A stretch of DNA of 64,000 nt from Polynucleobacter sp. AP-Kaivos-20-H2. Lineage in GTDB: Bacteria > Pseudomonadota > Gammaproteobacteria > Burkholderiales > Burkholderiaceae. A program made the position numbers and the translations under genes. Positions 35,412 to 46,404 of the stretch are shown one piece after another. How positions within the stretch are numbered: position 1 is the stretch's first letter; every line of letters begins with the position of its first letter. The notes beneath the pieces were generated by a model. The model was not told the DNA's origin and made no database searches. It worked only from the letters and a program-made list of their open reading frames with translations. The stretch lies in assembly GCF_018882215.1 (NCBI RefSeq), contig NZ_JACVOX010000002.1, positions 1 to 64,000 on the forward strand. Reading direction: 5' to 3'.

Positions 35412-35612
35412 TTAAGCTGAATTTGATACAGGAAACCCTGCATCCGTTATTAACTGGCCAGCCTCAACAGCGCTTAATGATGTTTGGAGGCTTACCATTT
35501 GTGTTGCTAAATCAACCTGAACAATTGCCGCTGGATCATGAGATTGAATAGCGCGTGTCACAGCATTTATACAGCCCCCACAGGTCATTCCAGATACTTT
35601 GAGATTTAACAT
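35412..35612 (-). CDS. Heavy-metal-associated (CopZ-like) copper chaperone
   Basis: A 66-residue HMA-domain protein starting MLNLKVSGMTCGGCINAVTR; the MTCGGC motif holds the two copper-binding Cys. It is divergent from the CopA ATPase gene with a 50-bp gap. Such small chaperones hand Cu(I) to the ATPase or to metalloenzymes. No CueR/MerR regulator gene is visible beside the pair. Confidence 0.85.
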   Translation of the reverse strand: MLNLKVSGMTCGGCINAVTRAIQSHDPAAIVQVDLATQMVSLQTSLSAVEAGQLITDAGFPVSNSA

Positions 35613-35662
35613 ATCAACCCTTTTGAAATGAATTTGTCTGTATGGAGTAGATTATCTTCTAT

Positions 35663-37951
35663 ATGGGCAAGCAAAACGATCCAAAATTTCTGGTTTACAC
35701 CCTTGATATTGGCGGGATGACCTGCACATCCTGTGTTGGCCGAGTTGAAAAGGTACTCGATCGGATTCCTGATGTGGAAGCTGCAAGCGTGAATTTGGCA
35801 ACTGAACAGGCCAAAATACGTTTAAAAGCGAATTCCAAGACCTCAATTGAAGAGATCGTCGCATTAGTGCAAAAAACCGGCTATACAGCCAAAATCAGTA
35901 CCCCCCATGAAATTCCTGAGCTAGCACCATCTAAATTATTCTGGGGTTCTGATGGCCTAGCTCGAGTCATTCTGGGCTTTATTCTCTCCGCCCCGCTCTT
36001 TTTGCCGATGTTCCTGATGCCCTTTGGCATTCATTGGGCGCTCTCGCCAAAATGGCAGCTCCTACTCGCCACCCCTGTGCAACTCTTTTTAGGCTGGCGC
36101 TTTTACAAAGCAGGCTTTAACTCTTTAATGTCTGGTGTTGGCAATATGGATTTGTTGGTGGCGCTTGGTACCAGCGCAGCATACGGATTGAGCGTTTATC
36201 AAATGATTGCATTCTCTCATTCAGCTCACGAACTATATTTTGAAGGCTCAGCAGTCATCATTTGCATGGTGCTGCTTGGTAAATGGCTGGAAGCTAGGGC
36301 AAAACAGCAAACCAGCGAAGCGATACGTGCCTTACAAAAACTGTGGCCGGAGCATGCGAAAGTCATCGATCGTGATATTGCAATTACCGAAAATTCTCCG
36401 CTGAATCAATTTCGCGATCTTCCGCTAGACCAAGTCTTTCCAAAAGATCGTATCTTGGTGTTACCAGGCGAACGCATCCCAGTAGATGGCATGATTTTGC
36501 TTGGCAACAGTCATGTTGATGAATCTCTACTCACCGGCGAAAGTGAACCAGTCAAAAAACATCTTGGTGAAAAAGTGATCGGCGGCTCTCTAAATGGTGA
36601 AGGTCTCTTGGTTATTGAGGCACAAGCAGTAGGGGTTGAGAGTGTGCTCTCCAAAATTATCACAATGGTGGAGGATGCTCAGACTCAAAAAGCGCCTATC
36701 CAAAAATTGGTGGATCAAGTAAGCGCTGTTTTCGTACCCAGCGTCATCGTCATTGCGCTCATGACCGGATTAGTAAACTGGTTTTACTTAGACTCTGCAT
36801 CGATAGCTATTTTGCGAGCAGTTTCCGTTCTGGTCATTGCGTGTCCATGCGCCCTAGGCCTTGCAACACCGGCAGCCATCATGGCAGGAACTGGAGTGGC
36901 GGCACGCTTTGGCATTCTAATTAAAGACCCTCAGGTTTTAGAGTTAGCGCATCGCTTAAATGTGGTTGCATTTGATAAAACGGGCACTCTTACCATTGGT
37001 AAACCTCAATTGCTAGAAATCGTTTTACTTTCAAATACATATACCAAGGACGATATCTTGGCGACTGCGGCAGGCTTACAACTTGGCAGCGAGCATCCCC
37101 TTGCAAAAGCACTGCTAGATGCAGCCAAACAAATAAGTTTGAGCCCCATTACCCCAACTGACAGCAAGGCCCTACCAGGCGTTGGCATTAGCGGCAAGCC
37201 GAGCTCAGGTGTTTTTATGGGCCAGAACCTAGGCCTACAAAGCATTGCATCTTTAGAGGCCAACCCACATCACAACGTAATACTGGAAAAGGCCCAAGCC
37301 AGCTTTGATGCCGGTCGAACTGTTAGCGTCTTGATGAACAATGAAATATCCTCAGCATCCTCAGAACCCTCAATGCCAATTGCCATCATCGTCTTTGGAG
37401 ATGAACTTAAAGACAATGCTAAAGAAGCAATAAGCTTTTTGCATCACCTTCATATTCGCGCAGTGATGCTTTCTGGCGACAATATTGCTGCCGCTAATCG
37501 TGTTGCAAAAATGATTGACATTGAAGAAGTATTTGCTCAAATTATGCCAAGTGATAAAGCGGATGTTATTCGCAAACTTCAATCAAAAAATGGTGAACGC
37601 CAATTTGTAGCAATGGTGGGTGATGGCGTCAACGATGCGCCTGCCCTCGCAACTGCAGATGTTGGTATGGCGATGTCCACTGGTACTGATGTGGCCATGC
37701 AGGCTGCTGGCATTACCCTCATGCGTGGAGATCCCACTTTAGTAGTAGATGCGATTGATATCTCGAAAAGAACCTGGAAGAAGATTCAGCAAAATTTATT
37801 CTGGGCGTTTATCTTTAATACCACCGGCATCCCCTTGGCGGCTCTAGGTTACCTCTCACCCATGTTGGCTGGTAGTGCTATGGCACTTTCGAGCTTCTGC
37901 GTTCTCAGTAATGCACTGCTACTGAAACGTTGGCGCCCTGCTCACCCATAG
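35663..37951 (+). CDS. copA: Copper-exporting P1B-type ATPase
   Basis: A 762-residue heavy-metal ATPase with one N-terminal HMA domain (C21, C24 in GGMTCTSC), eight membrane helices, the actuator loop LLTGESEPV, the intramembrane CPC motif (ACPCALGLATP), the phosphorylation motif DKTGTLT and the hinge GDGVNDAPAL. Only one HMA domain is present, as in many proteobacterial CopA proteins. It exports Cu(I) from the cytoplasm. It is divergent from the small copper chaperone gene. Confidence 0.92.
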   Translation: MGKQNDPKFLVYTLDIGGMTCTSCVGRVEKVLDRIPDVEAASVNLATEQAKIRLKANSKTSIEEIVALVQKTGYTAKISTPHEIPELAPSKLFWGSDGLARVILGFILSAPLFLPMFLMPFGIHWALSPKWQLLLATPVQLFLGWRFYKAGFNSLMSGVGNMDLLVALGTSAAYGLSVYQMIAFSHSAHELYFEGSAVIICMVLLGKWLEARAKQQTSEAIRALQKLWPEHAKVIDRDIAITENSPLNQFRDLPLDQVFPKDRILVLPGERIPVDGMILLGNSHVDESLLTGESEPVKKHLGEKVIGGSLNGEGLLVIEAQAVGVESVLSKIITMVEDAQTQKAPIQKLVDQVSAVFVPSVIVIALMTGLVNWFYLDSASIAILRAVSVLVIACPCALGLATPAAIMAGTGVAARFGILIKDPQVLELAHRLNVVAFDKTGTLTIGKPQLLEIVLLSNTYTKDDILATAAGLQLGSEHPLAKALLDAAKQISLSPITPTDSKALPGVGISGKPSSGVFMGQNLGLQSIASLEANPHHNVILEKAQASFDAGRTVSVLMNNEISSASSEPSMPIAIIVFGDELKDNAKEAISFLHHLHIRAVMLSGDNIAAANRVAKMIDIEEVFAQIMPSDKADVIRKLQSKNGERQFVAMVGDGVNDAPALATADVGMAMSTGTDVAMQAAGITLMRGDPTLVVDAIDISKRTWKKIQQNLFWAFIFNTTGIPLAALGYLSPMLAGSAMALSSFCVLSNALLLKRWRPAHP

Positions 37952-37958
37952 GCTAATT

Positions 37959-38756
37959 TTATTTTTGATTCTTACGAATCAATTCAATATCACCATAAAA
38001 GGCACGGGTCTCTGACTTAGTATTATCAGTATCCGTCAACAAAGCAATCCCAATGACTTCTCCTGGAGCCTCGCCATAAGCTCGCTTATAGTCAGCCGCT
38101 AAATCACGTTGATGCTTGTGCCACTGGCCTAAATCATCCCAACCCGAATCCACCACAATCATTTTGATGCGCGCAGTATGCGCATTCGTAATGATAGTAT
38201 CAATAGGAGATTTTCCTGACCAGATATACATGAGTGTGGCGTATGGCATTTCTTGCCCGCTAATGAGATTAGCCATCTCAAAAGTCATTTTTTCTTTTAA
38301 GGGTAGCTTTGATTTATTCCCATCAAATGCAACCAGGATACGCAGCGGCGCATCATCAGCATAGCCATCCGCATTATCTGCATTGGCAATTGGATTAGTC
38401 GCTTTCCACTCCCACTGCAGCCATAAATTATTTGCCTGACGTGGTCGTAACTTGACAGCCAACCCAGAGGCAGATGTTTTGGAGTTGGCGCTTAGTACCG
38501 TTTTGCCTTGGTAACTTTCGAGGCGATAAACCGTATTCTTTTTAAATGGGGCGATGCGATAGAAATTCCAGCCGTTTGGCATGCCATCACGCGCCGTCTC
38601 AGCCGAGAATTTAGGCAGCTCTTCCTGGGCAGGTAATTGATCTGCATTAAATGGTTGACCAGCTTCATTTTGCACAGAATTACCGCTCAGCCCAGCACAT
38701 CCAGCTAAAAATAGGACTGAGCTGATGATTAAAAATAAGCCGGGACGTTTCAACAT
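37959..38756 (-). CDS. DUF3047 lipoprotein
   Basis: A 265-residue protein with a lipoprotein signal (SSVLFLAGCAGLSG). The mature region carries the DUF3047 pattern: NGWNFYRIAPFKKNTVYRLE, WLQWEWKATNPI, LRILVAFDGNK and TLMYIWSGK. The fold resembles carbohydrate-binding or concanavalin-like sandwiches, but no activity is established. It converges on copA with an 8-bp gap and is divergent from the GT39 gene. Confidence 0.78.
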   Translation of the reverse strand: MLKRPGLFLIISSVLFLAGCAGLSGNSVQNEAGQPFNADQLPAQEELPKFSAETARDGMPNGWNFYRIAPFKKNTVYRLESYQGKTVLSANSKTSASGLAVKLRPRQANNLWLQWEWKATNPIANADNADGYADDAPLRILVAFDGNKSKLPLKEKMTFEMANLISGQEMPYATLMYIWSGKSPIDTIITNAHTARIKMIVVDSGWDDLGQWHKHQRDLAADYKRAYGEAPGEVIGIALLTDTDNTKSETRAFYGDIELIRKNQK

Positions 38757-38803
38757 ATTTCAATTGTCCCAAAGAATGCTTCATCTGAGTCTAAAATCAT
38801 CTG

Positions 38804-40300
38804 ATGCGCCATCAATCACCTTCCAGCTGGGCTGCAATCTGCGTCATTATTGCTGCAGTTGTGCATCTAGCTTTGGGCTTTTCAATTGAGTTTTCGGTTG
38901 ATGAAGCTCACTATGCCTTGTATGCCCAGCGCTTGGCTTGGAGCTATTTTGATCATCCGCCTTTAGTTGGCTGGATTCAGTGGCCTCTGGTGGCCCTCAC
39001 CTCCTCAGAAGGCGTTATTCGTCTCATCCCAGAGCTACTGTGGATTCTTTCGTGTTACTTGGTATATGAGGTAACAGTAAAAGCGCATCTTTTTATTCGT
39101 GGACGTGATGCCGGCTACCTCACTAGTGCGTTGCCGACTGCAAACTTATGTGGGTTGATGGCGGTCTTGCTTGTGATTGCCGCACCTATGTTGCATATTC
39201 TGGCAATTGGTTTATTGCCCGATACCCTGCTTGCGCCATTAAGCCTTGGTTTAATGTTGATGGCCCTTCGTTGGTTGACTGAGGATCAATTCAGTATGGG
39301 CGAATGGATGCTGACTGGTGTCTTATTAGGTTTAGCAGGCCTCAGTAAATACACCGCCGCTTTTACTGCGCTTGCATTGCTATTTGTATTTCTGAGTACG
39401 CCAAGAAAGCCCTGGATAACAAAAGTAGGTTTTTGGTTGGCTCTTGTTATTGCCTTGCTACTGATTACCCCAGTTCTGTATTGGAATTGGATTAATGATT
39501 GGATTTCATTTAAATATCAACTCGCCCATGGTAGTGGCGGGGAATGGCTCTGGCGCAGGTTAGGCGCCTACATTGGCATTCAGGTACTGGTCTTTGGCCC
39601 TCTTTTTATCTTAGGATCTTTTGTATTTCTGAAAGACTGCCTGCATGCGAGCAAGCTTTCCTTGCTCGCACTCTTAGGATTCTTCTTCATTCCTTTTGCA
39701 ATCTTTGTCAGCCTCTCCGGCGGAGGTGGGCTCCCCCACTGGACTTCGCCTGCTTGGTTTTGTCTTGCGCCATTTGCCGGAATTGGATTAGCAAAAGCGT
39801 GGGCTATACAGCGCCGCCATTGGATTCGCATTTTATTTTTAATTCAAATCACACTGTGTTGCATTGGCTTTGGATATGTTTTGTCTGGCGGTATTAGTTC
39901 TGCATCCATCAAATCAAATCCGATTGCAGATCTATATGGGTGGAAAATTGCCGGCCATAAAGCAGCAGAGCTCGCAAAAGCAACTCACGTTAATGGCATT
40001 GCTGTTCAAAACTGGACGCTGGCTAGTCGTGCTGCTTGGTACTCATCGCCTATCCCGGTATTTGTTTTAGATCAGCGACAAGATCAATTTGATCTCTGGT
40101 TTGGGGAGCTTCCACCGGGAGCAAACGTCCTCTTGGTCAACTGGTCTGGCATGATCTTTCCCAAACCCGTAGGCAATAAATCTGCATTTGAGGCATGTGA
40201 ACCCTTAGATACTCTGGAAATTAAGCGATTTGGCCGAGTTTTATCCAAATTCGACTTTAGCCTTTGCAGTAACTGGCAAGGCCCTAGCCGTCCGGAGTAA
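38804..40300 (+). CDS. GT39/ArnT-like membrane glycosyltransferase
   Basis: A 498-residue polytopic membrane protein of the GT-C/PMT_2 class. The first periplasmic loop FSVDEAHYALYAQRLAWSYF carries the Asp-Glu pair typical of these enzymes, and FDHPPLVGW is the signature of the ArnT-like subfamily, which use polyprenyl-phosphate sugars as donors. It is the first of four co-directional envelope genes. Donor and acceptor cannot be inferred. Confidence 0.85.
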   Translation: MRHQSPSSWAAICVIIAAVVHLALGFSIEFSVDEAHYALYAQRLAWSYFDHPPLVGWIQWPLVALTSSEGVIRLIPELLWILSCYLVYEVTVKAHLFIRGRDAGYLTSALPTANLCGLMAVLLVIAAPMLHILAIGLLPDTLLAPLSLGLMLMALRWLTEDQFSMGEWMLTGVLLGLAGLSKYTAAFTALALLFVFLSTPRKPWITKVGFWLALVIALLLITPVLYWNWINDWISFKYQLAHGSGGEWLWRRLGAYIGIQVLVFGPLFILGSFVFLKDCLHASKLSLLALLGFFFIPFAIFVSLSGGGGLPHWTSPAWFCLAPFAGIGLAKAWAIQRRHWIRILFLIQITLCCIGFGYVLSGGISSASIKSNPIADLYGWKIAGHKAAELAKATHVNGIAVQNWTLASRAAWYSSPIPVFVLDQRQDQFDLWFGELPPGANVLLVNWSGMIFPKPVGNKSAFEACEPLDTLEIKRFGRVLSKFDFSLCSNWQGPSRPE

Positions 40301-40349
40301 TTCCCCCAAATTCAAGACCTTAGGGGTCTAAGGCATTATCCTTACGCTT

Positions 40350-41393
40350 ATGAGTTCACAAGCCCAGCCCAACCCCAAGACCCAATCGGGGTGGAAATCC
40401 ATTCTCAAGCGGGCTTGGCCTACCATTCGCGTCCTCCTCTCCATTGCACTTCTATGGAAAGCAACCAGCGGAATTGATTGGCATTCACTCTTTGATACCC
40501 ATATACAAATGCAGCCTCTCTGGTTTCTAGCAGCCCTAGCCTGCACGATGTGCGCTTTTATATGCGGAGGATATCGTTGGGGGCTATTCATGCAGGCAGT
40601 AGGGTTTCCACGCCGTATCCGCTCCTATATCGGCCTTTATATTGCCGGCGGACTTATTAATCAAGGACTACCAAGCACATTGGGCGGGGATAGTTATCGA
40701 GCTATTACTGCCACCCATTTAACGAGCACCGGTAACCTTTCTGAAACTAAAGAGCTGGATGAAGAGCTGCATCACTCTGTTGATCTTGAGCATGCAACCC
40801 CTAAATTGCGATTAAGTTTTGCGATGGTATTGGTAGATCGCCTTTTGGGCTTAGCGGGCAATAATTTATTGGGCGCAATTGGCTTGATATTAGGTGGAGC
40901 CACAATCGCTACATGGGGGCAGGATTTGGGTTATGCGGTAATGGCAGTGATGCTATTGGCAGGCATAGCCATTGCCATCATCCTAGCCTGGAGTCCTAGC
41001 AAGCAATTGCTACAAAAACTCTTAGTCCGCTTTAATATGAATCATGCGATGCCCGGTATTCAGCTGGCTTTTGCATGGCCCAATAATATCGCTCAAGCGG
41101 GCTTAGCCATTGGCATTCATTTTCTGACGATTTTGACCTTACTCTTTTGCCTAAAGGCCTACGGCGTAGAGGCTCCGATCGAAGGCTTGATGATTGGGTT
41201 GCCTGCGCTTAGTTTGTTGCTCATGTTACCGATTAGCATTTCCGGGTGGGGGTTGCGCGAGGCTACGCTTTCATCAGTCCTCGCCTTATGGGGAGTGAAC
41301 CCTTCCTTAACAGTATTGGCTTCAATTAGTTATGGGGCAATTACTGTTTTATCGGTTCTGCCTGGGGCGTATTTTTTAATAAAACGAAAATAA
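40350..41393 (+). CDS. Lysylphosphatidylglycerol synthase-like transmembrane (flippase) protein
   Basis: A 347-residue membrane protein with about eight helices and the segments FICGGYRWGLFMQAVG, GGLINQGLPSTLGGDSYRA and SISGWGLREATLSSVLALWG. These are the conserved features of the AglD/LPG synthase transmembrane family, which lacks the synthetase domain when it stands alone. Such proteins are thought to move or accompany lipid-linked sugars. It is 49 bp after the GT39 gene. Confidence 0.8.
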   Translation: MSSQAQPNPKTQSGWKSILKRAWPTIRVLLSIALLWKATSGIDWHSLFDTHIQMQPLWFLAALACTMCAFICGGYRWGLFMQAVGFPRRIRSYIGLYIAGGLINQGLPSTLGGDSYRAITATHLTSTGNLSETKELDEELHHSVDLEHATPKLRLSFAMVLVDRLLGLAGNNLLGAIGLILGGATIATWGQDLGYAVMAVMLLAGIAIAIILAWSPSKQLLQKLLVRFNMNHAMPGIQLAFAWPNNIAQAGLAIGIHFLTILTLLFCLKAYGVEAPIEGLMIGLPALSLLLMLPISISGWGLREATLSSVLALWGVNPSLTVLASISYGAITVLSVLPGAYFLIKRK

Positions 41394-41410
41394 TTATTTA
41401 GAGCAAAACT

Positions 41411-42679
41411 ATGGCTATTAGTGTCAACACCATGCGCGCCATTGACCATTGGGTCGGCGTACCGCTTTGCGCAATCGTAAGCCCATTCATTGCTTTGATT
41501 GATGCTGTAAAAAATAGCTTCAACCGCGGGCCCCAGACTCCGAAAAAACTTCTCTTTATTGAGCTCTCAGAAATGGGTAGCGCTATTTTGGTTGATCCAG
41601 CAATGCGCAATGCACAAGCACGCGGAGCTGAGCTATTTTTCCTGATCTTTAAAAGCAATCGTGCAAGTCTCACTTTGCTCAATACAGTTAAGCCAGAAAA
41701 TATCTTTACGATTGACTCATCGAGCTTGGGCGGCCTAATTAAAGACACCCTACTCTTCTTGGTACTGGCTCGTAAGCACCGCATTGACACCGTTATTGAC
41801 CTGGAGTTGTTCTCTCGCTTTACCGCCCTACTGACTGGTATGTGTGGCGCGCGTCGCCGTGTGGGATATCACATTTTTCATGGCGAGGGATTATGGCGTG
41901 GATTCATGCTGACCCGCAAAGTGCACTACAACCCACATATTCACATTACCAAGAATTTCCTCTCTTTAATTCATGCGGCCTTTGCTCAGAAGATAGAAGT
42001 TCCTTTTAGCAAGATTGAGATACCAGATTCTGAAGTGCGCCTAGAGCAAGCTGTAATTAATCCTAGCTCCTTAGAAAAAGTTCGTGAACGTATTGAGAAG
42101 ATGGCTAAAGAAGCCCGCATTCCTTTCGCCTCAGGCAAAGACCGTTTGATTCTGATTAACCCGAATGCAAGCGACCTTCTTCCACAACGCCGTTGGGCTC
42201 AACAGCGTTTTTCTGAATTGATTCAAGCAATCCATCAGCAATACCCAAATGATCTCATTCTAATTACCGGCTCACCCGCTGAATTTGTTTACGTAGAAAA
42301 GGTTCGCGCTGTAGCAAATATTAAAAATGCACTTAACTTCGCTGGTCAAGTCAGCTTTGCTGAACTGCCGCCGCTCTATACCCTCTCCGATGTGATGGTG
42401 ACAAATGATTCTGGCCCTGGCCACTTTTCAGCAGTAACTCCACTAAGAACCGTAGTTCTCTTTGGCCCCGAGACTCCGGCATTGTATGGCTCGGTTGGTA
42501 ATTCCATTGCCATCACAGCAAACCTTGCTTGCTCTCCTTGTGTAAGCGCTGCCAACCATCGCAAAACACCTTGCCATGACAACGTGTGCATGCAGGCTAT
42601 CACCGTTTCACAGGTGCTAGATAAAGTAATTGTGCAGTTACAAGATGTTGATCAAGTAAAGGCGCGCCAAGCTGGATGA
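41411..42679 (+). CDS. Glycosyltransferase family 9 (heptosyltransferase-like)
   Basis: A 422-residue GT-B fold protein. The N-terminal domain reads LLFIELSEMGSAILVDPAMR, and the C-terminal donor domain has LILINPNASDLLPQRRW and TNDSGPGHFSAV, the latter the usual nucleotide-sugar binding signature (cf. NDSGPMH). It is longer than WaaC/WaaF (about 320-350) through an N-terminal extension with a hydrophobic helix near residues 10-30. It probably adds a sugar to lipopolysaccharide or another lipid-linked glycan. It overlaps the PAP2 gene by 4 bp. Confidence 0.8.
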   Translation: MAISVNTMRAIDHWVGVPLCAIVSPFIALIDAVKNSFNRGPQTPKKLLFIELSEMGSAILVDPAMRNAQARGAELFFLIFKSNRASLTLLNTVKPENIFTIDSSSLGGLIKDTLLFLVLARKHRIDTVIDLELFSRFTALLTGMCGARRRVGYHIFHGEGLWRGFMLTRKVHYNPHIHITKNFLSLIHAAFAQKIEVPFSKIEIPDSEVRLEQAVINPSSLEKVRERIEKMAKEARIPFASGKDRLILINPNASDLLPQRRWAQQRFSELIQAIHQQYPNDLILITGSPAEFVYVEKVRAVANIKNALNFAGQVSFAELPPLYTLSDVMVTNDSGPGHFSAVTPLRTVVLFGPETPALYGSVGNSIAITANLACSPCVSAANHRKTPCHDNVCMQAITVSQVLDKVIVQLQDVDQVKARQAG

Positions 42680-43467
42680 ATAAAAAAGCAATACCTCAAT
42701 TTGCTTGGTTTATTCCACTAGCGCCAATTGCACTTGCATCTGCAATCTACTTTGGCGAGCTTCAAAGTAGCAGCTTCCTATTCATTAATCAACTAACGCA
42801 GCAGCTACCAAATATTCTTTGGGCTTGGCTGACTTTTTTAGGTAATGGCTGGGGTGTTTTCGCTTTAGCCTTTCCGCTACTATTACTGGCACCAAGAATG
42901 CTCACTGCTGGAATTTTTGCCGGTGTATTGGCCGCATTAACAAGCCCCCTTTTAAAAGGCTTATTTAATTTGCCAAGGCCAGCAGGCGTACTAATAGATG
43001 GAAGCTTTCATCGCATCGGCGAAGCCCTGCTACATAAAGCTTTTCCTTCTGGGCATACCCTAACTGCATTTGCCATTGCGAGCGCTTTATATTTTTCTGC
43101 CAACAAAGAGAAACGCACACCACTACTTATCTTATTTTTATTGGCCGCACTGGTGGGCCTTTCACGTAATGCAGTAGGGGCTCACTGGCTCACTGATGTT
43201 TTAGGCGGAGCAGGTTTTGGCATGTGGTGCGGCATGGTCGGGGCACTAATGGCTAATCAATTTCCAGTAAATCAATTGGGTCCAAGAAAAATCTGGACAC
43301 ATCTAATCGCGCTTGGTGGTGTTGTCGCAATTTATGCCCATCTCACTCAAATCATGGATCTAGAATTAAATCTTCCTTTGCAATATTTATCTATTGCTAT
43401 AGTGGCTTCTACTCTAGCCTTCTATGTCAGAGCGCAATTTGCACCAGCACCTCACAAGGCAGAATAA
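42676..43467 (+). CDS. PAP2-family membrane phosphatase
   Basis: A 263-residue membrane phosphatase with the three PAP2 motifs: KGLFNLPRP, FPSGHTLTAF and GLSRNAVGAHWLTDV. It removes phosphate from lipid phosphates such as undecaprenyl pyrophosphate, phosphatidylglycerophosphate or lipid A. Translational coupling to the GT9 gene suggests it recycles or trims the same lipid-linked intermediate. The C-terminal 70 residues add two extra hydrophobic helices. Confidence 0.85.
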   Translation: MNKKAIPQFAWFIPLAPIALASAIYFGELQSSSFLFINQLTQQLPNILWAWLTFLGNGWGVFALAFPLLLLAPRMLTAGIFAGVLAALTSPLLKGLFNLPRPAGVLIDGSFHRIGEALLHKAFPSGHTLTAFAIASALYFSANKEKRTPLLILFLLAALVGLSRNAVGAHWLTDVLGGAGFGMWCGMVGALMANQFPVNQLGPRKIWTHLIALGGVVAIYAHLTQIMDLELNLPLQYLSIAIVASTLAFYVRAQFAPAPHKAE

Positions 43468-43473
43468 TTCAGA

Positions 43474-44361
43474 ATGTTTAGTTATCGACATGCATTTCAT
43501 GCGGGCAGCCACGCAGACATTCTGAAGCACCTTACCTTAATTCATTTGGTTCAGTATCTGCAAGAAAAACCGGGTGCGCTTATGCTTGTTGATACACACG
43601 CGGGTGCAGGAATCTATAGCCTACAAGATGGCTTCTCAGCTGTGAGCAAAGAAGCAGATGGTGGAATTTTTCGTCTGATGCAATATGTAGAAACTTGTGT
43701 AACTGCAAATATACCGGTGCCAGAAAGTATTCAAGAGTATTTAAAGTTTGTTGAAATAGAGAATGTTGCTGGGCAGCTCACGACCTATCCTGGCTCCCCA
43801 TTCATTTTGGCTAGACTATTACGCCAACAAGACCGGCTCAAGTTATTTGAACTACATCCCAAAGAAATTGACATCCTTCGCCACAATATTGGTGAGCTGA
43901 AACAATCAAAACAGATTGATATTTATGCAGAAAATAGCTTTGCCAGACTAAAGGGTTTGCTACCTCCCCCAAGTCGCCGTGGCTTAGTATTAATTGATCC
44001 TTCTTACGAAGATAAACAAGACTATCGCTCTCTAGAGACCGCTATGGAAGAAGCCCTACAACGCTTTGCTACAGGCTGCTATGCTATTTGGTATCCCGTA
44101 ATTTCCAGAAGAGAGTCGATCGCCCTGCCCGATCGTTTGAAAAAAATTGCGGCTGCCCATAATCGCTCTTGGCTCCATACAGAATTGCGTGTGGAGAATG
44201 CACCTGGTGAGCGACGCCTTCAGTGCAGCGGCATGTTCATCATCAATCCGCCCTGGACTCTTGAAAAACATCTGGCTCAGGCCTTACCAACCTTAACTAA
44301 AGCTTTAGGTATAAATGGCGGTGGACAGTTCTTACTAAAAAGCTTTGAAGCAAAGAACTAG
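43474..44361 (+). CDS. rlmJ: 23S rRNA (adenine-N6)-methyltransferase RlmJ
   Basis: A 295-residue protein with the family start FSYRHAFHAGSHADILKH, the SAM-binding DTHAGAG and the catalytic-loop region GLVLIDPSYEDKQDY. RlmJ methylates A2030 of 23S rRNA in E. coli. The usual DPPY is DPSY here, a substitution at the second Pro; the aromatic residue that stacks on the target base is kept. Length and remaining motifs (CYAIWYPV, NPPWTLE) fit RlmJ well. Confidence 0.9.
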   Translation: MFSYRHAFHAGSHADILKHLTLIHLVQYLQEKPGALMLVDTHAGAGIYSLQDGFSAVSKEADGGIFRLMQYVETCVTANIPVPESIQEYLKFVEIENVAGQLTTYPGSPFILARLLRQQDRLKLFELHPKEIDILRHNIGELKQSKQIDIYAENSFARLKGLLPPPSRRGLVLIDPSYEDKQDYRSLETAMEEALQRFATGCYAIWYPVISRRESIALPDRLKKIAAAHNRSWLHTELRVENAPGERRLQCSGMFIINPPWTLEKHLAQALPTLTKALGINGGGQFLLKSFEAKN

Positions 44362-45004
44362 TCACGGAGGTTAATCATGACCTCGTTACGACGCATGAAG
44401 GGTAAGGTCCATGGCGGGTTATAGCGCGCGAAATTTGGAGCCCCGGCACTTTGAAGATTGCGGGATTTGATCCACTGCTCTAGTTCGAGCGTTTTTTCAG
44501 CCACTTTTTGATCGTTATAAAACCCTGTAAAACTGATGACTGCTTTTTTCATTGCGGGAATTTGACGTAGTTGCACCTGTGAATTCGTGGGCTTTGGTAT
44601 TGTCTCCATGGTGTACTCAGCAGGCATCACAAAAGATACAGTCCATTTACCAGCATTAGGCTCAATTCCAACTGGAGTGGTCATGGCAATCTTAGCGCTC
44701 TTAATCGTTTGATCGGCCACCGTCACTGGTGCCGTCATCGCTATTTTTTCGCTAACTTGATTCTGCCCGAATATATAGGCTGCAATTAAACGAAAGCCTT
44801 GACCGGAAGCGCTATCCAAATCCCCTTCAACTTGAACCTCAGCCACCAGCATAGACGCATATGATCGAACTTCAAAAGGCGATTCTTTTTCAAGAACAGT
44901 ATATTTCGGCTCTTCAGTTGCCATTACTGCTCCTGTAAAGGTAAGCGCAATTAAAACTAAAATGCCATCTAAGAAAAGACGGGCCAAATGATTGTTAAAA
45001 AAAA

Positions 45005-45011
<7 letters not shown>
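44358..45011 (-). CDS. SOUL family heme-binding protein
   Basis: A 217-residue protein with one N-terminal hydrophobic helix or signal (residues 10-31) followed by a SOUL/HBP domain: YTVLEKESPFEVRSYASMLV, IAMTAPV twice, and FARYNPPWTLPFMRRNEVMI. Members of the family bind heme or related tetrapyrroles. Its presence in a phototroph's genome region is suggestive, but the gene is embedded among housekeeping genes. It overlaps the S66 peptidase gene upstream by 7 bp and the converging rlmJ stop by 4 bp. Confidence 0.85.
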
Positions 45012-46404
<1,393 letters not shown>

